This document shows positions 15,063-24,737 of a stretch of DNA of 64,000 nt, one piece after another. A model generated the notes under the pieces. That model was given only the letters and a program-made list of their open reading frames with translations. It was not told the origin of the DNA and did not search any database. Source of the DNA: Isoptericola cucumis (GTDB taxonomy: Bacteria > Actinomycetota > Actinomycetes > Actinomycetales > Cellulomonadaceae). The stretch is taken from positions 1-64,000 of the forward strand of contig NZ_BMDG01000005.1 of NCBI RefSeq assembly GCF_014635665.1, read 5' to 3'. Each line of letters starts with the position of its first letter. Position 1 is the stretch's first letter. The translations under genes and the position numbers were made by a program.

Positions 15063-17129
15063 ATGACGGACCCGGACGCGACGCCTTCCCCCACCCCGCG
15101 GGACGGCGACGACGCCCGGGCGGCCGCCGAGGATCCTCGACCGGCGGAACCCGTGGCCGGCACCGCGGCCCTCGTCGACGCCCTCGAGGTGCTCCGCGGC
15201 CGCCTGGGCGCGCTGCGCCTGCCGCTGCACACCCCGGGCGCGGACGCCGCCCGCGGCGACCTGCACCGCGCCGTCGACCAGCTCGACGACTACCTGCTCC
15301 CGCGGCTGCGCGCCGAGCGGGCGCCGCTGCTCGTCGTCGTCGGCGGGTCCACCGGTGCGGGCAAGTCCACCCTGGTCAACTCCCTCCTCGGCGAGCCGGT
15401 GTCCGCGCCGGGCGTGCTGCGGCCGACCACGCGTGCGCCGGTCCTGGTGCACCATCCGCTGGACGCACGGTGGTTCAGCACGGACCGGGTGCTCCCGGGG
15501 CTCGCGCGGGTGTCCTCGGGGACCGCGGCGGCGGCCCCCGGTGCCGCACCGGCGCCGGACGTGGACGACGACCGGCGCCCGCCGGACCCGACCCCCGGGA
15601 CGGCCGCCCTCCGCCTGGTCGCGAGCGAGTCGCTGCCGCAGGGGCTCGCCCTCCTGGACGCGCCGGACGTCGACTCCGTCGAGACGGCCAACCGCGAGCT
15701 GGCGGCGCAGCTGCTCGGGGCCGCCGACCTGTGGCTCTTCGTCACCACCGCGGCGCGGTACGCCGACGCGGTCCCGTGGGACCTGCTGGCCCAGGCCGCG
15801 CACCGGCGCGCGCAGGTGGCGATCGTGCTCGACCGGGTCGACCCGGGGGCGGAGGTCGTCGCGGAGGACCTGCGGCGCATGGTCGCCGAGCACGGGCTGG
15901 GTGACGCCCGGGTGTTCGTCGTCGCGGAGGCCGAGGAGTCCGGCCCGGACGCGCTGTCCGACGGGCTGCTGCCGGAGCACGCCGTGGCCGAGGTCGCGAC
16001 GTGGCTGTCCGGTCTCGGCGGCGACCCGGACGCACGGGCGCAGGTCATCGCGGCGACGCGCGACGGGGCCGTCGGCGACCTGGTGCGCCGTGCCGTCGAG
16101 CTGGCGGACGCCGCGGACGTGCAGGAGTCGGCCGACGCCCGGCTGCGCGACGTCGTGCGCCGCCACCACGCGGACGCGCTGGCGCAGGTGGAGGCGGCGA
16201 CGTCCGACGGCGTGCTGCTGCGCGGCGAGGTCCTCGCCCGGTGGCAGGACTTCGTCGGCACGGGGGAGTTCTTCCGCGGGATCGAGGCGGGGGTCGGGAA
16301 GGTGCGGGACGCGGTCGCCGGGTTCTTCCGGGGGCGGCCCAAGCAGGCGCCGCAGGTGGAGCAGGCCATCGCCCGCGGGCTGGAGTCGGTCATCCTCGAC
16401 GCCGCCGAGCAGGCCGCCGAGCGCACCTACGCCGCGTGGCACGGGGACGCCGCCGGGGCCGGGCTGCTGACCGGGCTCGACCTGTCGCGCGCACCCGCCA
16501 CGCTGCGCGAGGAGGTCGGCGCGCAGATCCGCGGCTGGCAGGACGACGTCCTCGCGCTGGTGCGCGAGCAGGGCGCGTCCCGCCGCGGCACCGCGCGCGC
16601 GCTGTCCTTCGGCGTCAACGCGCTCGGGGTGAGCCTCATGGTCGTCGTCTTCGCCTCGACCGCGGGCCTGACCGGGGCCGAGGTCGGCATCGCCGGCGGC
16701 ACCGCGGTCGTGGGCCAGAAGCTGCTCGAGGCGGTGTTCGGCGACGAGGCCGTGCGCCGGCTGTCCGCCCAGGCCAAGGAACGGCTCTCGGGGCGTGTGG
16801 ACGCCGTGCTGCGCGGGCAGTCCGCCCGTTACACCGCCCAGCTCGACGCGCTCGGCACGGCCGACGCGGGCGGGCCCGGCGTGCGGGACGCCGCGCACCG
16901 CGTGGCCGCCGAGGCCCGCGCCGAGCAGGCGTCGCGCCCCGACCCGGAGGGCGCGACGCGACCGTGGAGCGGCGGGCTGCTGCGGGGCGCGGGGACGGTG
17001 CGTCCCCCCACCACCGACGGCGTGGCCCGGGTACCGGACACCCGCGGCGGCGCGGCCGAGGGCGCGCCCGCCAAGGACCGGGCCTCCCGCTGGCGCAAGC
17101 TCTTCGGCAGGAAGGACCCGTCCACGTGA
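15063..17129 (+). CDS. Dynamin-like/YfjP-type GTPase A2
   Basis: This 688-residue paralogue of the 7379 gene has G1 GSTGAGKST at about 95-103, G2 PTTRAP, G3 DAPDVDS at about 199-205 and a G4-like DRVD near 256. It is about 100 residues longer than A1. It has an acidic N-terminal tail, a Pro/Ala-rich insert between G2 and G3, and a hydrophobic stretch near 512-560 (SFGVNALGVSLMVVVFAST) that could insert in membranes. CACACT lies 6 nt before the ATG with no Shine-Dalgarno sequence. The stop overlaps the next start as GTGA. Confidence 0.83.
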   Translation: MTDPDATPSPTPRDGDDARAAAEDPRPAEPVAGTAALVDALEVLRGRLGALRLPLHTPGADAARGDLHRAVDQLDDYLLPRLRAERAPLLVVVGGSTGAGKSTLVNSLLGEPVSAPGVLRPTTRAPVLVHHPLDARWFSTDRVLPGLARVSSGTAAAAPGAAPAPDVDDDRRPPDPTPGTAALRLVASESLPQGLALLDAPDVDSVETANRELAAQLLGAADLWLFVTTAARYADAVPWDLLAQAAHRRAQVAIVLDRVDPGAEVVAEDLRRMVAEHGLGDARVFVVAEAEESGPDALSDGLLPEHAVAEVATWLSGLGGDPDARAQVIAATRDGAVGDLVRRAVELADAADVQESADARLRDVVRRHHADALAQVEAATSDGVLLRGEVLARWQDFVGTGEFFRGIEAGVGKVRDAVAGFFRGRPKQAPQVEQAIARGLESVILDAAEQAAERTYAAWHGDAAGAGLLTGLDLSRAPATLREEVGAQIRGWQDDVLALVREQGASRRGTARALSFGVNALGVSLMVVVFASTAGLTGAEVGIAGGTAVVGQKLLEAVFGDEAVRRLSAQAKERLSGRVDAVLRGQSARYTAQLDALGTADAGGPGVRDAAHRVAAEARAEQASRPDPEGATRPWSGGLLRGAGTVRPPTTDGVARVPDTRGGAAEGAPAKDRASRWRKLFGRKDPST

Positions 17130-18877
17130 GCCGTGCCGACGCCCGCATCGACCTGACCGACCGGACCGCCGCCCTCGACACCGCCGTCCGGGCGGCCACG
17201 GGGCGGCTGGACACCGCGATGCTCGACGACGCCCGCGCGGTCGTCAGCCGTGCGCGCGAGCGGGGCGGGCTGTCCGCGGAGCACACCGTCGTGGCGCTCG
17301 CCGGGGCCACCGGCTCGGGCAAGTCGAGCGTCCTCAACGCCGTCTCCGGCACCGACGTCGCGACGGTCGGCGTGCGGCGGCCGACGACGTCCCACCCGGT
17401 CGCGGTGGTCTGGGGGGACGGCGCCGGCCCGCTGCTCGACTGGCTGGAGGTACGGCGCCGGCACGAGATGCCGGCCGGACCGGCCGACGACGAGCCCGAC
17501 CCGCCCGACCCCGGCCGCTCGTCGCGCCGGGGCCTCGCGCGCCTGCGGCGACCCCGAACCCCGGCCGGCATCACTACCGGGCTCGTGCTGATCGACCTGC
17601 CCGACCACGACTCCGTGGTCACGGAGCACCGGGTGCGGGCGGAGCGGCTCGTCGAGCGCGCGGACCTCCTGGTGTGGGTCGTCGACCCGCAGAAGTACGC
17701 CGACGCCGCGCTGCACGAGGGGTTCCTGCGGCCGCTGGCGGGCCACGCGGAGGTGGTGGTCGTGGTGCTCAACCAGGCCGACCGGCTGTCGGCGGCCGAG
17801 ACGGACGCGATGCTCGCCGACCTGCGGCGGCTCGTGGTCGCCGACGGGCTCGACGGGGCGCGCGTGCTCGCGCTGTCGGCGCGCACCGGGCAGGGCGTGG
17901 ACCAGCTGCGGGGGCTGCTCGCCGAGGCGGCGGCCCGCCGGGAGGCCGCGACCGCCCGGCTCACCGCCGACGCCCGCGCCGCGGCGCGGGTCATCGCGGA
18001 CGCGACCGGGAGCACCCCGCCGCACCGGGCCGGCGAGCGTGCGGCCGCCGGGCTGGTGGACGCGCTCGAGGATGCCGCGGGCGTGCCGACGGTCGTGGAC
18101 GCCGTCGCCCGCACGCACCGGCGCGACGCGCACCTGGCGACCGGCTGGCCGGTCACGCGGTGGGTGTCCCGGTTGCGTCGTGACCCGCTGCGCCGGCTCG
18201 GGCTGCGCCGCGACGCCGTCGGGGCCGCGGGCAGCGGCCGGGGGAAGGACGCCGACGACCGCCGTGACCTGCTGCGCAGCTCGCTGCCCACCGCGACGCC
18301 CGCCGTGCGGGCCACGGCCGCGTCCGCGGTCCGCCGCTACGTCGACGAGGTCACCGAGGGCGCCCCCGAGTCGTGGGTGCTCGTGGTGCGCGGGCGGGCG
18401 CAGGACGCGGTCGACCGCCTGCCGGCCGAGCTCGACCAGGCGGTCGTGGGCACCCGGCTGGAGGCGGCGCGCCGGCCCGGCTGGTGGACGTTCGCCGGCG
18501 CGCTCCAGTGGCTCCTGCTGGCGGTGGCGGTCGTCGGGCTCGGCTGGCTGGCCCTCGGGGCGGTGCTCGAGTACTTCCGGCTGCCGCCGCTGGTCGTGCC
18601 CGTGCTCACGGTGGACCTCACCGGCTCCGGCGGGGGAGTGCTGGAGCTGCCGTGGCCGACGCTGCTCGCCCTCGGCGGGCTCCTGCTGGGCCTCGTGCTC
18701 GCGCTCCTCGCGAGGGCGGCCTCGGCCTGGGGGTCCCGGCGCCGGGCGTCACGGGTGCGGCGCCGGCTGCGAGAGGCCGTGAGCGGCGTCGCCGACCGGC
18801 TCGTGCGCGGCCCGGTGGGCGACGAGGTGGGGGCGCTGGCGCGGTGCCGTGCCGCCGCGAGCATCGCGGCGGGCTGA
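17126..18877 (+). CDS. Dynamin-like/YfjP-type membrane GTPase B2
   Basis: This 583-residue paralogue of the 9139 gene has G1 GATGSGKSS at about 61-69, G2 RPTTSHP, G3 DLPDHDS at about 157-163 and G4 NQAD near 215. It shares VWVVDPQKYADAALHEGFL with B1. Two membrane helices at about 454-478 and 506-530 form a hairpin. Compared with B1 it has a roughly 20-residue basic/proline insert before G3. The GTG start overlaps the A2 stop, so the two products are probably made in fixed ratio. Confidence 0.85.
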   Translation: MSRADARIDLTDRTAALDTAVRAATGRLDTAMLDDARAVVSRARERGGLSAEHTVVALAGATGSGKSSVLNAVSGTDVATVGVRRPTTSHPVAVVWGDGAGPLLDWLEVRRRHEMPAGPADDEPDPPDPGRSSRRGLARLRRPRTPAGITTGLVLIDLPDHDSVVTEHRVRAERLVERADLLVWVVDPQKYADAALHEGFLRPLAGHAEVVVVVLNQADRLSAAETDAMLADLRRLVVADGLDGARVLALSARTGQGVDQLRGLLAEAAARREAATARLTADARAAARVIADATGSTPPHRAGERAAAGLVDALEDAAGVPTVVDAVARTHRRDAHLATGWPVTRWVSRLRRDPLRRLGLRRDAVGAAGSGRGKDADDRRDLLRSSLPTATPAVRATAASAVRRYVDEVTEGAPESWVLVVRGRAQDAVDRLPAELDQAVVGTRLEAARRPGWWTFAGALQWLLLAVAVVGLGWLALGAVLEYFRLPPLVVPVLTVDLTGSGGGVLELPWPTLLALGGLLLGLVLALLARAASAWGSRRRASRVRRRLREAVSGVADRLVRGPVGDEVGALARCRAAASIAAG

Positions 18878-18932
18878 GGGCGTCCGTCGGAAGGGGACGG
18901 GGCACCGTCGCGGGCATGAAACGATGCCGGTC

Positions 18933-19436
18933 ATGACCCGTCTGCACGTCCCCGTCTCCCTGCGCTGGTCCGATCTCGACGCGTACCAGCACGTCAACAA
19001 CGTCGCGATGCTGCGTCTGCTGGAGGACGCGCGCATCACGGCGTTCTGGCGGCACCCGGAGGCCCTCGACGGCGAGGAGTGGCCCACCGCCGTCCTCGAC
19101 ACGGGTCCGCACGCGACGTCGCACACCCTGGTGGCCGGGCAGCAGATCGAGTACCTGCGCCCGCTGGGCTTCTCCCGCACCCCGGTGCGCGTGGAGATGT
19201 GGATCGGCTCGATCGGCGGCGCCTCCCTCGAGGTCTGCTACGAGGTGCACGACGGCGAGCCGGGCGGATTCCCGCGCACCGGCCCGGCGTCGGGCGCCGC
19301 GGCGTACGTCAAGGCGGTCACGACGATCGTCGTCGTCGACGCCGACGGGGGCAGGCCGCGCCGTGTCTCGGACGACGAGCGGGCCGTCTGGGGGCCGTAC
19401 GTCGAGGAGCCCGTGACCTTCCGCCGCCGGCACTGA
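18933..19436 (+). CDS. Acyl-CoA thioesterase, 4HBT hotdog family
   Basis: This 167-residue single-hotdog thioesterase has the active-site segment WSDLDAYQHVNNVAMLRLLEDAR near the N-terminus, with the Asp and His-Val-Asn-Asn of the 4HBT/YbgC-FcbC group. FRRRH closes the C-terminus. It probably hydrolyses acyl-CoA. An ATG at 18924 is an alternative start; AACGAT 7 nt before 18933 favours a leaderless start there. It converges with tesB. Confidence 0.85.
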   Translation: MTRLHVPVSLRWSDLDAYQHVNNVAMLRLLEDARITAFWRHPEALDGEEWPTAVLDTGPHATSHTLVAGQQIEYLRPLGFSRTPVRVEMWIGSIGGASLEVCYEVHDGEPGGFPRTGPASGAAAYVKAVTTIVVVDADGGRPRRVSDDERAVWGPYVEEPVTFRRRH

Positions 19437-19462
19437 CCGCCCGGCACCGGCGGCCCCGCACG

Positions 19463-20428
19463 TCACGCGGGCAGGCGGATCATGCCCTCCTGGGCGATCG
19501 TGGCGACCAGGGCGCCGCCGCGGTCGTACACGCGGGACATGCCGAGCCCGCGCCCGCCCTGGGCGCCGGGTGACTCCTGCACGTAGAGCAGCCAGTCGTC
19601 GGCGCGCGCGTCCCGGTGGAACCACATGGCGTGGTCGAGGCTCGCCATCGGCACGGAGCTGCCGACGTCGAGCCAGGAGCGCCCGGCCTGGCGCAGCACC
19701 GGCTCGAGCATCATCTGGTCGCAGGCGAAGGCCAGCAGCGCGCGGTGCAGCAGCAGGTCGTCGGAGGCGATCTCGTGCCGTGCCCGCACCCAGACCTGCT
19801 GGGTGGGGCTCGGGTCGGGGTCCGGGCCGAGGTAGACGGACCCGCCGACGTGCCGCAGGTCGAAGGCCGACTCGTGCGACCAGAACCGCGCGGCCGGGTG
19901 GTCGAGGTCGCGCAGCGTCTCGATCGCGGACGGCACGTCCTCGGGGGCGGGCACGCCCTCCGGCGCCGGCACGGCGTGCTCGTACCCGGGCTGGTCGACC
20001 TGGAACGACGCCGTGAGGGACAGGATCGGCCGCCCGCCCTGGATCGCGTGGGTGCGACGGGCGCTGAACGAGCGCCCGTCGCGCAGCCGCTCGACCGCGA
20101 AGTCGATCGGCGACTCGAGGGCCCCCTCCCGCAGGAAGTACGCGTGCAGGGAGTGCGGCAGGCGGTCGTCCGTCACCGTGCGCCCGCACGCCAGCAGCGC
20201 CTGGGCCAGCACCTGCCCACCGTAGACGCGCCGCCCCGGGCCGGGCACGCTGTCGCCGCGCCACAGGTCGTCCTCGCCCCGTGGTCCCCAGCCGTCGACC
20301 TCGCGCAGCTCGAGGGCCGCCAGGAGCCGGTCCAGGGCGTCCGGGATGCCGGTCGGCGCGGTGTCGGACGGGAGGTCGGACGGGAGGTGGGACGGGGTGC
20401 CGGACGTGGCGGTCGGTTCGGTCGTCAT
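19463..20428 (-). CDS. tesB: Acyl-CoA thioesterase II (TesB-like)
   Basis: This 321-residue double-hotdog thioesterase has VYGGQVLAQALLACGRTV near 70, LHAYFLREG, and the second-domain segments WVRARHEI and MASLDHAMWFHRDARADDWLLYVQESPGA (broken here by family core residues). TesB hydrolyses medium- and long-chain acyl-CoA. The N-terminal 30 residues are a Ser/Thr/Pro-rich extension from a small DNA repeat (SDLPSD). The ATG at 20426-20428 shares a base with the globin stop (TGATG), so it is co-translated with that gene. Confidence 0.92.
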   Translation of the reverse strand: MTTEPTATSGTPSHLPSDLPSDTAPTGIPDALDRLLAALELREVDGWGPRGEDDLWRGDSVPGPGRRVYGGQVLAQALLACGRTVTDDRLPHSLHAYFLREGALESPIDFAVERLRDGRSFSARRTHAIQGGRPILSLTASFQVDQPGYEHAVPAPEGVPAPEDVPSAIETLRDLDHPAARFWSHESAFDLRHVGGSVYLGPDPDPSPTQQVWVRARHEIASDDLLLHRALLAFACDQMMLEPVLRQAGRSWLDVGSSVPMASLDHAMWFHRDARADDWLLYVQESPGAQGGRGLGMSRVYDRGGALVATIAQEGMIRLPA

Positions 20429-20853
20429 CAGTCCTCGAACGTGTTGATCATGGAGAAGGCCGCGCGCTCGAGGTAGTCCCACAGCTGCGACTCGTGGATC
20501 GGGGCCAGATCGAGCGAGTCGAGGGCGTCGCGCATGTGCCGCAGCCAGCGGTCGCGTGCGTCGGGGTTGACCTTGAACGGGGCGTGCCGCATGCGCAGCC
20601 GCGGGTGGCCGCGGCGCTCGCTGTACGTCGTCGGCCCGCCCCAGTACTGCTCCAGGAACATCGTGAGGCGCTCGGCCGCGGGGCCCAGGTCCTCCTCGGG
20701 GTACATGGGGCGCAGCACCTCGTCGGCCGCGACACCCTCGTAGAACCGGTCGACCAGGCGCTGGAACGTCGCGTGCCCGCCGACCTGCTCGTAGAAGGAC
20801 TCCGACCGGCCGGCCCGACCGGCGGCCCGGGGAGCGGGGATCTGGTTGGTCAC
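20428..20853 (-). CDS. glbO: Group II truncated haemoglobin (trHbO)
   Basis: This 141-residue 2/2 haemoglobin has the family core [39 protein letters not shown] with the CD1-region Tyr, RMRHAPFKV with the proximal His, and the G8 Trp in RDRWLRHM. Such proteins bind O2 and may act in peroxide or NO chemistry. The GTG start at 20853 has GGGAGGA 8 nt upstream. It is translationally coupled to tesB downstream, which is frequently seen beside glbO in actinobacteria. Confidence 0.94.
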   Translation of the reverse strand: MTNQIPAPRAAGRAGRSESFYEQVGGHATFQRLVDRFYEGVAADEVLRPMYPEEDLGPAAERLTMFLEQYWGGPTTYSERRGHPRLRMRHAPFKVNPDARDRWLRHMRDALDSLDLAPIHESQLWDYLERAAFSMINTFED

Positions 20854-20958
20854 CGGGTCATCCTCCCAGAAAAGCCACCCGTGCCCCACGCCCCGTCCGG
20901 CGCGCGAACGGCTAGGGTGGAGGTGGACCTGCAACGACGCACTCCACGGGAGATCTCT

Positions 20959-21210
20959 ATGACCAGCCTCGGCCACAAGGCGGACAACATCCTCGCGGCG
21001 CTCGGCGGCACCGGCAACGTCGTCGAGCTCGAGCCCTGCATCACCCGGCTGCGGGTCGAGGTCTCGGACCCGGCGCTGATCGACGAGCCGGGCCTCAAGG
21101 AGTCGGGCGCGTTCGGCGTCGTCCGGTCGGGCCGCATCGTCCAGGTCATCGTGGGCCCGGAGGCCGACGACCTGGCAGCAACCATGGACGGCCTGCTGAC
21201 GCCGTCCTGA
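20959..21210 (+). CDS. PTS EIIB domain protein, glucose/N-acetylglucosamine type
   Basis: This 83-residue stand-alone EIIB carries the phospho-cysteine motif [13 protein letters not shown], with Cys near residue 30. In the phosphotransferase system EIIB passes phosphate from EIIA to the sugar via EIIC. No EIIA or EIIC is adjacent. TAGGGT at 20913-20918 is a plausible -10, and GGGAG precedes the ATG. Confidence 0.88.
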   Translation: MTSLGHKADNILAALGGTGNVVELEPCITRLRVEVSDPALIDEPGLKESGAFGVVRSGRIVQVIVGPEADDLAATMDGLLTPS

Positions 21211-21250
21211 CGGACGGCAGCCGGCCGGGAAGGTCGGCCGGGCCAGCCGG

Positions 21251-22264
21251 TCACTCGCCCCGCGCGGCCTCGGCGACGTCCTCGCGCAGCAGCACGCCCG
21301 CCTCGCGCAGCTCCGCCTGCGACGCCTGGCGCAGCCGGCGCGAGACCTCCCACTGCTCGCCGGGTCGGACCTGCGCGAGCAGCGTGAAGGAGGCCGAGAA
21401 GTCGGTGACGGCGTCCACCCCGCGCACCCACGGGGCCTCGAGCAGCAGGTGGGAGACCTCCGGGTCCTCGCGCACCGAGTCGGCCGCCCGCCCGAGCGCG
21501 GCGCGCACCACGCCGAGGTCGGCGTCCACGGGCACCCGCACCTCGGCGATCGCGCGCGACCACTGCTGCGTGAAGTTGCCGGCGCTGAGGATCTCCCCGT
21601 TGCGGACGTACCAGAGCGTCCCGTCGAGGCCGCGCACCTGGGTGATCCGCAGCTGCACCTCCTCGACCGTGCCCTCGGCCCCCATGCCGAGGTTGACGTA
21701 GTCACCGACGCCGAACTGGTCCTCGACCAGCAGCAGGATGCCGGAGATGAAGTCCTTCACCAGGCTCTGCGCGCCGAAGCCGAGCGCGACGCCGACGACC
21801 CCGGCGGACGCCACCAGGGGGGCGATGTTGACCCCGATCTCCTGCAGGACCATCAGGATCATGATCGTGCCGACCACGACGTTCGCCGTCGAGCGCAGCA
21901 CCGACCCGACCGTGCGGGAGCGCTGCGCGCGCCGCTGGTTGGCGAGGGGGTTCGCCATCGCGATCGCGTCCTCGACCAGCGGTGCCCGGCGGAAGTAGGC
22001 GCGCCACGGCGAGCTCGGGGTCTCGGACCTCGGGCGGTCGGTGGTGGTGGTGCCCTTGCCGGTGGCGATGCGCTCGGTGACGTGGCCGATCACCCGGCGC
22101 AGCAGCACGAGCACGACGATCCCCACGACCAGGATGAGGAGGATGTGCAGCGGCCATCCGGAGAACCACTCCCAGAAGCTGGCACCGGCCGCTTCGACGG
22201 TCTCGGGCACGGTGCTGGGGGAGTGCGAGGGCTCGGGGCTGGGGGCGGACGTCGGGGCGTTCAC
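21251..22264 (-). CDS. MscS-family mechanosensitive ion channel
   Basis: This 337-residue protein opens on membrane tension to release solutes on hypo-osmotic shock. It has a Ser/Pro-rich extracellular N-terminus, about three membrane helices, the pore helix [20 protein letters not shown], then the beta domain [12 protein letters not shown] and the C-terminal alpha/beta vestibule. The GTG start at 22264 has TACCGT 6 nt upstream and no Shine-Dalgarno sequence, indicating a leaderless message. The longer in-frame extension to 22879 runs over malQ and is rejected. Confidence 0.92.
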   Translation of the reverse strand: MNAPTSAPSPEPSHSPSTVPETVEAAGASFWEWFSGWPLHILLILVVGIVVLVLLRRVIGHVTERIATGKGTTTTDRPRSETPSSPWRAYFRRAPLVEDAIAMANPLANQRRAQRSRTVGSVLRSTANVVVGTIMILMVLQEIGVNIAPLVASAGVVGVALGFGAQSLVKDFISGILLLVEDQFGVGDYVNLGMGAEGTVEEVQLRITQVRGLDGTLWYVRNGEILSAGNFTQQWSRAIAEVRVPVDADLGVVRAALGRAADSVREDPEVSHLLLEAPWVRGVDAVTDFSASFTLLAQVRPGEQWEVSRRLRQASQAELREAGVLLREDVAEAARGE

Positions 22265-22424
22265 CGTGCCACGGTAGCCGCCGGGGTGGCGGCCGCCGCA
22301 AACCGCCTGCTGTGCGGCACGCGGACGGCCTCCCCACGACCGAGCCGTGCGCCCGGGCACCGATCCGGTGCCCCGACCGCGTGGGGATCGGCCCGGGGCC
22401 TCGGGTGATGGCAGGATCGTCCCC

Positions 22425-24644
22425 GTGAGCAAGGACCTGCCGAACCCGGACGAGACGCCCGCCGTGCCCGACACCCCGCCCGACGGCGCCCCCGGCGAGC
22501 CGCAGGCGCCGTCGCAGGAGCTGCGCGACCTCGCGTCGGCCCACGGCGTGGTCGTCGAGCGCCCGGCCGACGGCGGCGCGGTCCCGGTGCCGGCGGCGAC
22601 CCTGGTCGCCGTCCTGGAGGCGCTCGGCGTCCCGGCCGCCACCCCGCAGCAGGTCGCGCACAGCCTGCAGCGTGCCAAGGACGACGAGTGGCGTGCCGTC
22701 CTGCCGCCCACCGTCGTGGTGCGCCAGGGCGACGAGAAGACGGTCCCGGTGCACGTGACCCACGGCACGTCCGTGCACGTGTGGCTCGAGGTCGACGGCG
22801 CCGAGCCGGGCGCCCGCACCCACTCCACCCGGCCGCGCCGCGACCTCGACCAGCGTGACGACGACACCGGTCCGCGCACGGTCGACGGGCGCGAGGTGGG
22901 GCGCGCGACGTTCGTCGTCCCGGCCGACCTGCCGCTCGGCTGGCACTCGCTGCACGCCCTGGCCGAGGGTCACGAGACCCGGGCGACGCTGGTCGTGACG
23001 CCGCAGCGGCTGGAGCTCCCCGACGGCCTCGACGGGGACCAGTGGTGGGGCGTCGACGCGCAGCTGTACGCCGTCCGGTCCAGCGCGTCGTGGGGGATCG
23101 GCGACCTCGCGGACCTGGCGGACCTCGCGTGGCTCACCGCGCGCCGGTCGGGCGCCGACTTCGTGGCGGTGAACCCCCTGTCCGCGACGGAACCGGTCAC
23201 CCCGCTCACGCCGTCGCCGTACCTGCCGACGAGCCGCCGCTTCCTCAGCCCGCTGTACGTGCGGGTCGAGGACATCGCGGAGACCGCCTACCTCACGGCC
23301 GCCGACCGGTCGCTCGTCGAGTGGGCCGCCGAGCCGGTCCGGGACCTCGTGACCGAACCGGGCCCGATCGACCGCGACGCGGTGTGGGAGGCGAAGAAGG
23401 CGGCCCTCGAGGTGGTCTTCACCGCGCCCCGGCGCGCCGCGCGCCAGGCGGCCTACGAGGAGTTCGTCGCCGAGCAGGGCCACGGCCTGCGGGACCTCGC
23501 GACGTGGTCGGCGATCGTCGAGCACCTGGGCCGCTCCCCGCGCCCGGACGAGCTCGGCGACCCGGCGTCGCCGGCCGTCGCCGCGCTGCGCGAGCAGCTC
23601 GCCGAGCGGGTCGAGTTCTACACCTGGCTGCAGTGGGTGGCGGACGAGCAGAAGCACACCGCGCAGCGGGTCGCGCGCGAGGCCGGGATGCGCCTCGGCA
23701 TCGTGCACGAGGTCGCGGGCGGCGCACACCCGCACGGCGCCGACGCCTGGCTGCACCGCGACGTCCTCGCGGGGCGGGTCGGGGCCGGCGCGGCGGCCGG
23801 GACGGACGCCCCGGAGGGCAGCGGCTGGTCCTCGCCGCCGTTCGTCCCGCGGGCCCTGGAGCGTGCCGGGTACGCGCCGTTCCGGGACATGCTGCGCACG
23901 GCGCTGCGGCACGCGGGCGCGCTGCACGTCGACGACGTGCTGGGGCTGTTCCGGCTCTGGTGGGTGCCGTCCGGGCTGTCGCCCGACGAGGGGGCGTACG
24001 TCCGTTACGACCATGAGGCGCTCGTCGGCATCCTGTGCCTCGAGGCGCACCGTGCCGGCGCGATGGTCGTCGGTGACGACGACGGCGACGCCGAGCCGTG
24101 GGTGCGCGACTACCTGGCGGAGCGCGGTGTCCTCGGCACGTCGGTGTTGTGGCGTTCCAAGGACGACGGCGGCCGGCCCCTGCCGGTCGAGGACTACCGG
24201 CGCCTGGCGCTCGCGGCCGTCGGCACCCATGAGCTGCCGCCGACGGCGAACCTGCTCGCGGGCGAGCACGTCGACCTGCGCGAGCGCCTCGGCCTGCTCA
24301 CCGAGGACGACGCGACCCAGGTGCGACGGCTGGCGCGGGCGGACCGTGACGCCGCGGTGCTGGCGCTCGCGGAGCACGGCCTCGTGTCGGAGCACCCGTC
24401 CGAGCGGGAGATCGTCGAGGGGCTGTACCGGTCCCTGCGCCGCAGCCCGTCGCTGCTGGTCGGCGTGCAGCTGGTGGACGCCGTGGGGGAGCGGCGGCCC
24501 CAGCACCAGCCGGGCGCCACCACCGAGTACCCCAGCTGGAAGGTGCCGCTGGGCGACGGCGCCGGCAACGTCGTCCTCGTCGACGACCTGTACGACAACG
24601 CGCGCCTGCGCTCCCTGCTGCAGGCCGTCCGCACGGCGCGGTAG
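22425..24644 (+). CDS. malQ: 4-alpha-glucanotransferase (amylomaltase)
   Basis: MalQ transfers maltodextrin segments between chains. The 739-residue GH77 protein has an N-terminal beta domain typical of actinobacterial/E. coli-type MalQ and then the barrel: WGVDAQLYAVRSSASWGIGD, SPYLPTSRRFLSPLY, nucleophile region HVDDVLGLFRLWWVP, and GTHELPPTANLL and ATTEYPSWKVPLGD toward the C-terminus. GTG 22425 has CAGGAT 7 nt upstream with no Shine-Dalgarno sequence. A 48-bp perfect palindrome follows. Confidence 0.93.
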   Translation: MSKDLPNPDETPAVPDTPPDGAPGEPQAPSQELRDLASAHGVVVERPADGGAVPVPAATLVAVLEALGVPAATPQQVAHSLQRAKDDEWRAVLPPTVVVRQGDEKTVPVHVTHGTSVHVWLEVDGAEPGARTHSTRPRRDLDQRDDDTGPRTVDGREVGRATFVVPADLPLGWHSLHALAEGHETRATLVVTPQRLELPDGLDGDQWWGVDAQLYAVRSSASWGIGDLADLADLAWLTARRSGADFVAVNPLSATEPVTPLTPSPYLPTSRRFLSPLYVRVEDIAETAYLTAADRSLVEWAAEPVRDLVTEPGPIDRDAVWEAKKAALEVVFTAPRRAARQAAYEEFVAEQGHGLRDLATWSAIVEHLGRSPRPDELGDPASPAVAALREQLAERVEFYTWLQWVADEQKHTAQRVAREAGMRLGIVHEVAGGAHPHGADAWLHRDVLAGRVGAGAAAGTDAPEGSGWSSPPFVPRALERAGYAPFRDMLRTALRHAGALHVDDVLGLFRLWWVPSGLSPDEGAYVRYDHEALVGILCLEAHRAGAMVVGDDDGDAEPWVRDYLAERGVLGTSVLWRSKDDGGRPLPVEDYRRLALAAVGTHELPPTANLLAGEHVDLRERLGLLTEDDATQVRRLARADRDAAVLALAEHGLVSEHPSEREIVEGLYRSLRRSPSLLVGVQLVDAVGERRPQHQPGATTEYPSWKVPLGDGAGNVVLVDDLYDNARLRSLLQAVRTAR

Positions 24645-24672
24645 CCCGCCGCCCCCGCGGCGACAGCGACAG

Positions 24673-24720
24673 ACGACGGCGCCCCCTGCCGGTCCGCGGA
24701 CCGGCAGGGGGCGCCGTCGT
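24673..24720. terminator. 48-bp perfect palindrome, bidirectional terminator between malQ and pepN
   Basis: Two 24-nt arms (24673-24696 and 24697-24720) match perfectly with no spacer. It lies between convergent malQ and pepN, 28 bp and 17 bp away. As RNA it can form a long GC-rich hairpin on either strand. Confidence 0.8.
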
Positions 24721-24737
24721 CGTGGTGCGACCGCCGG

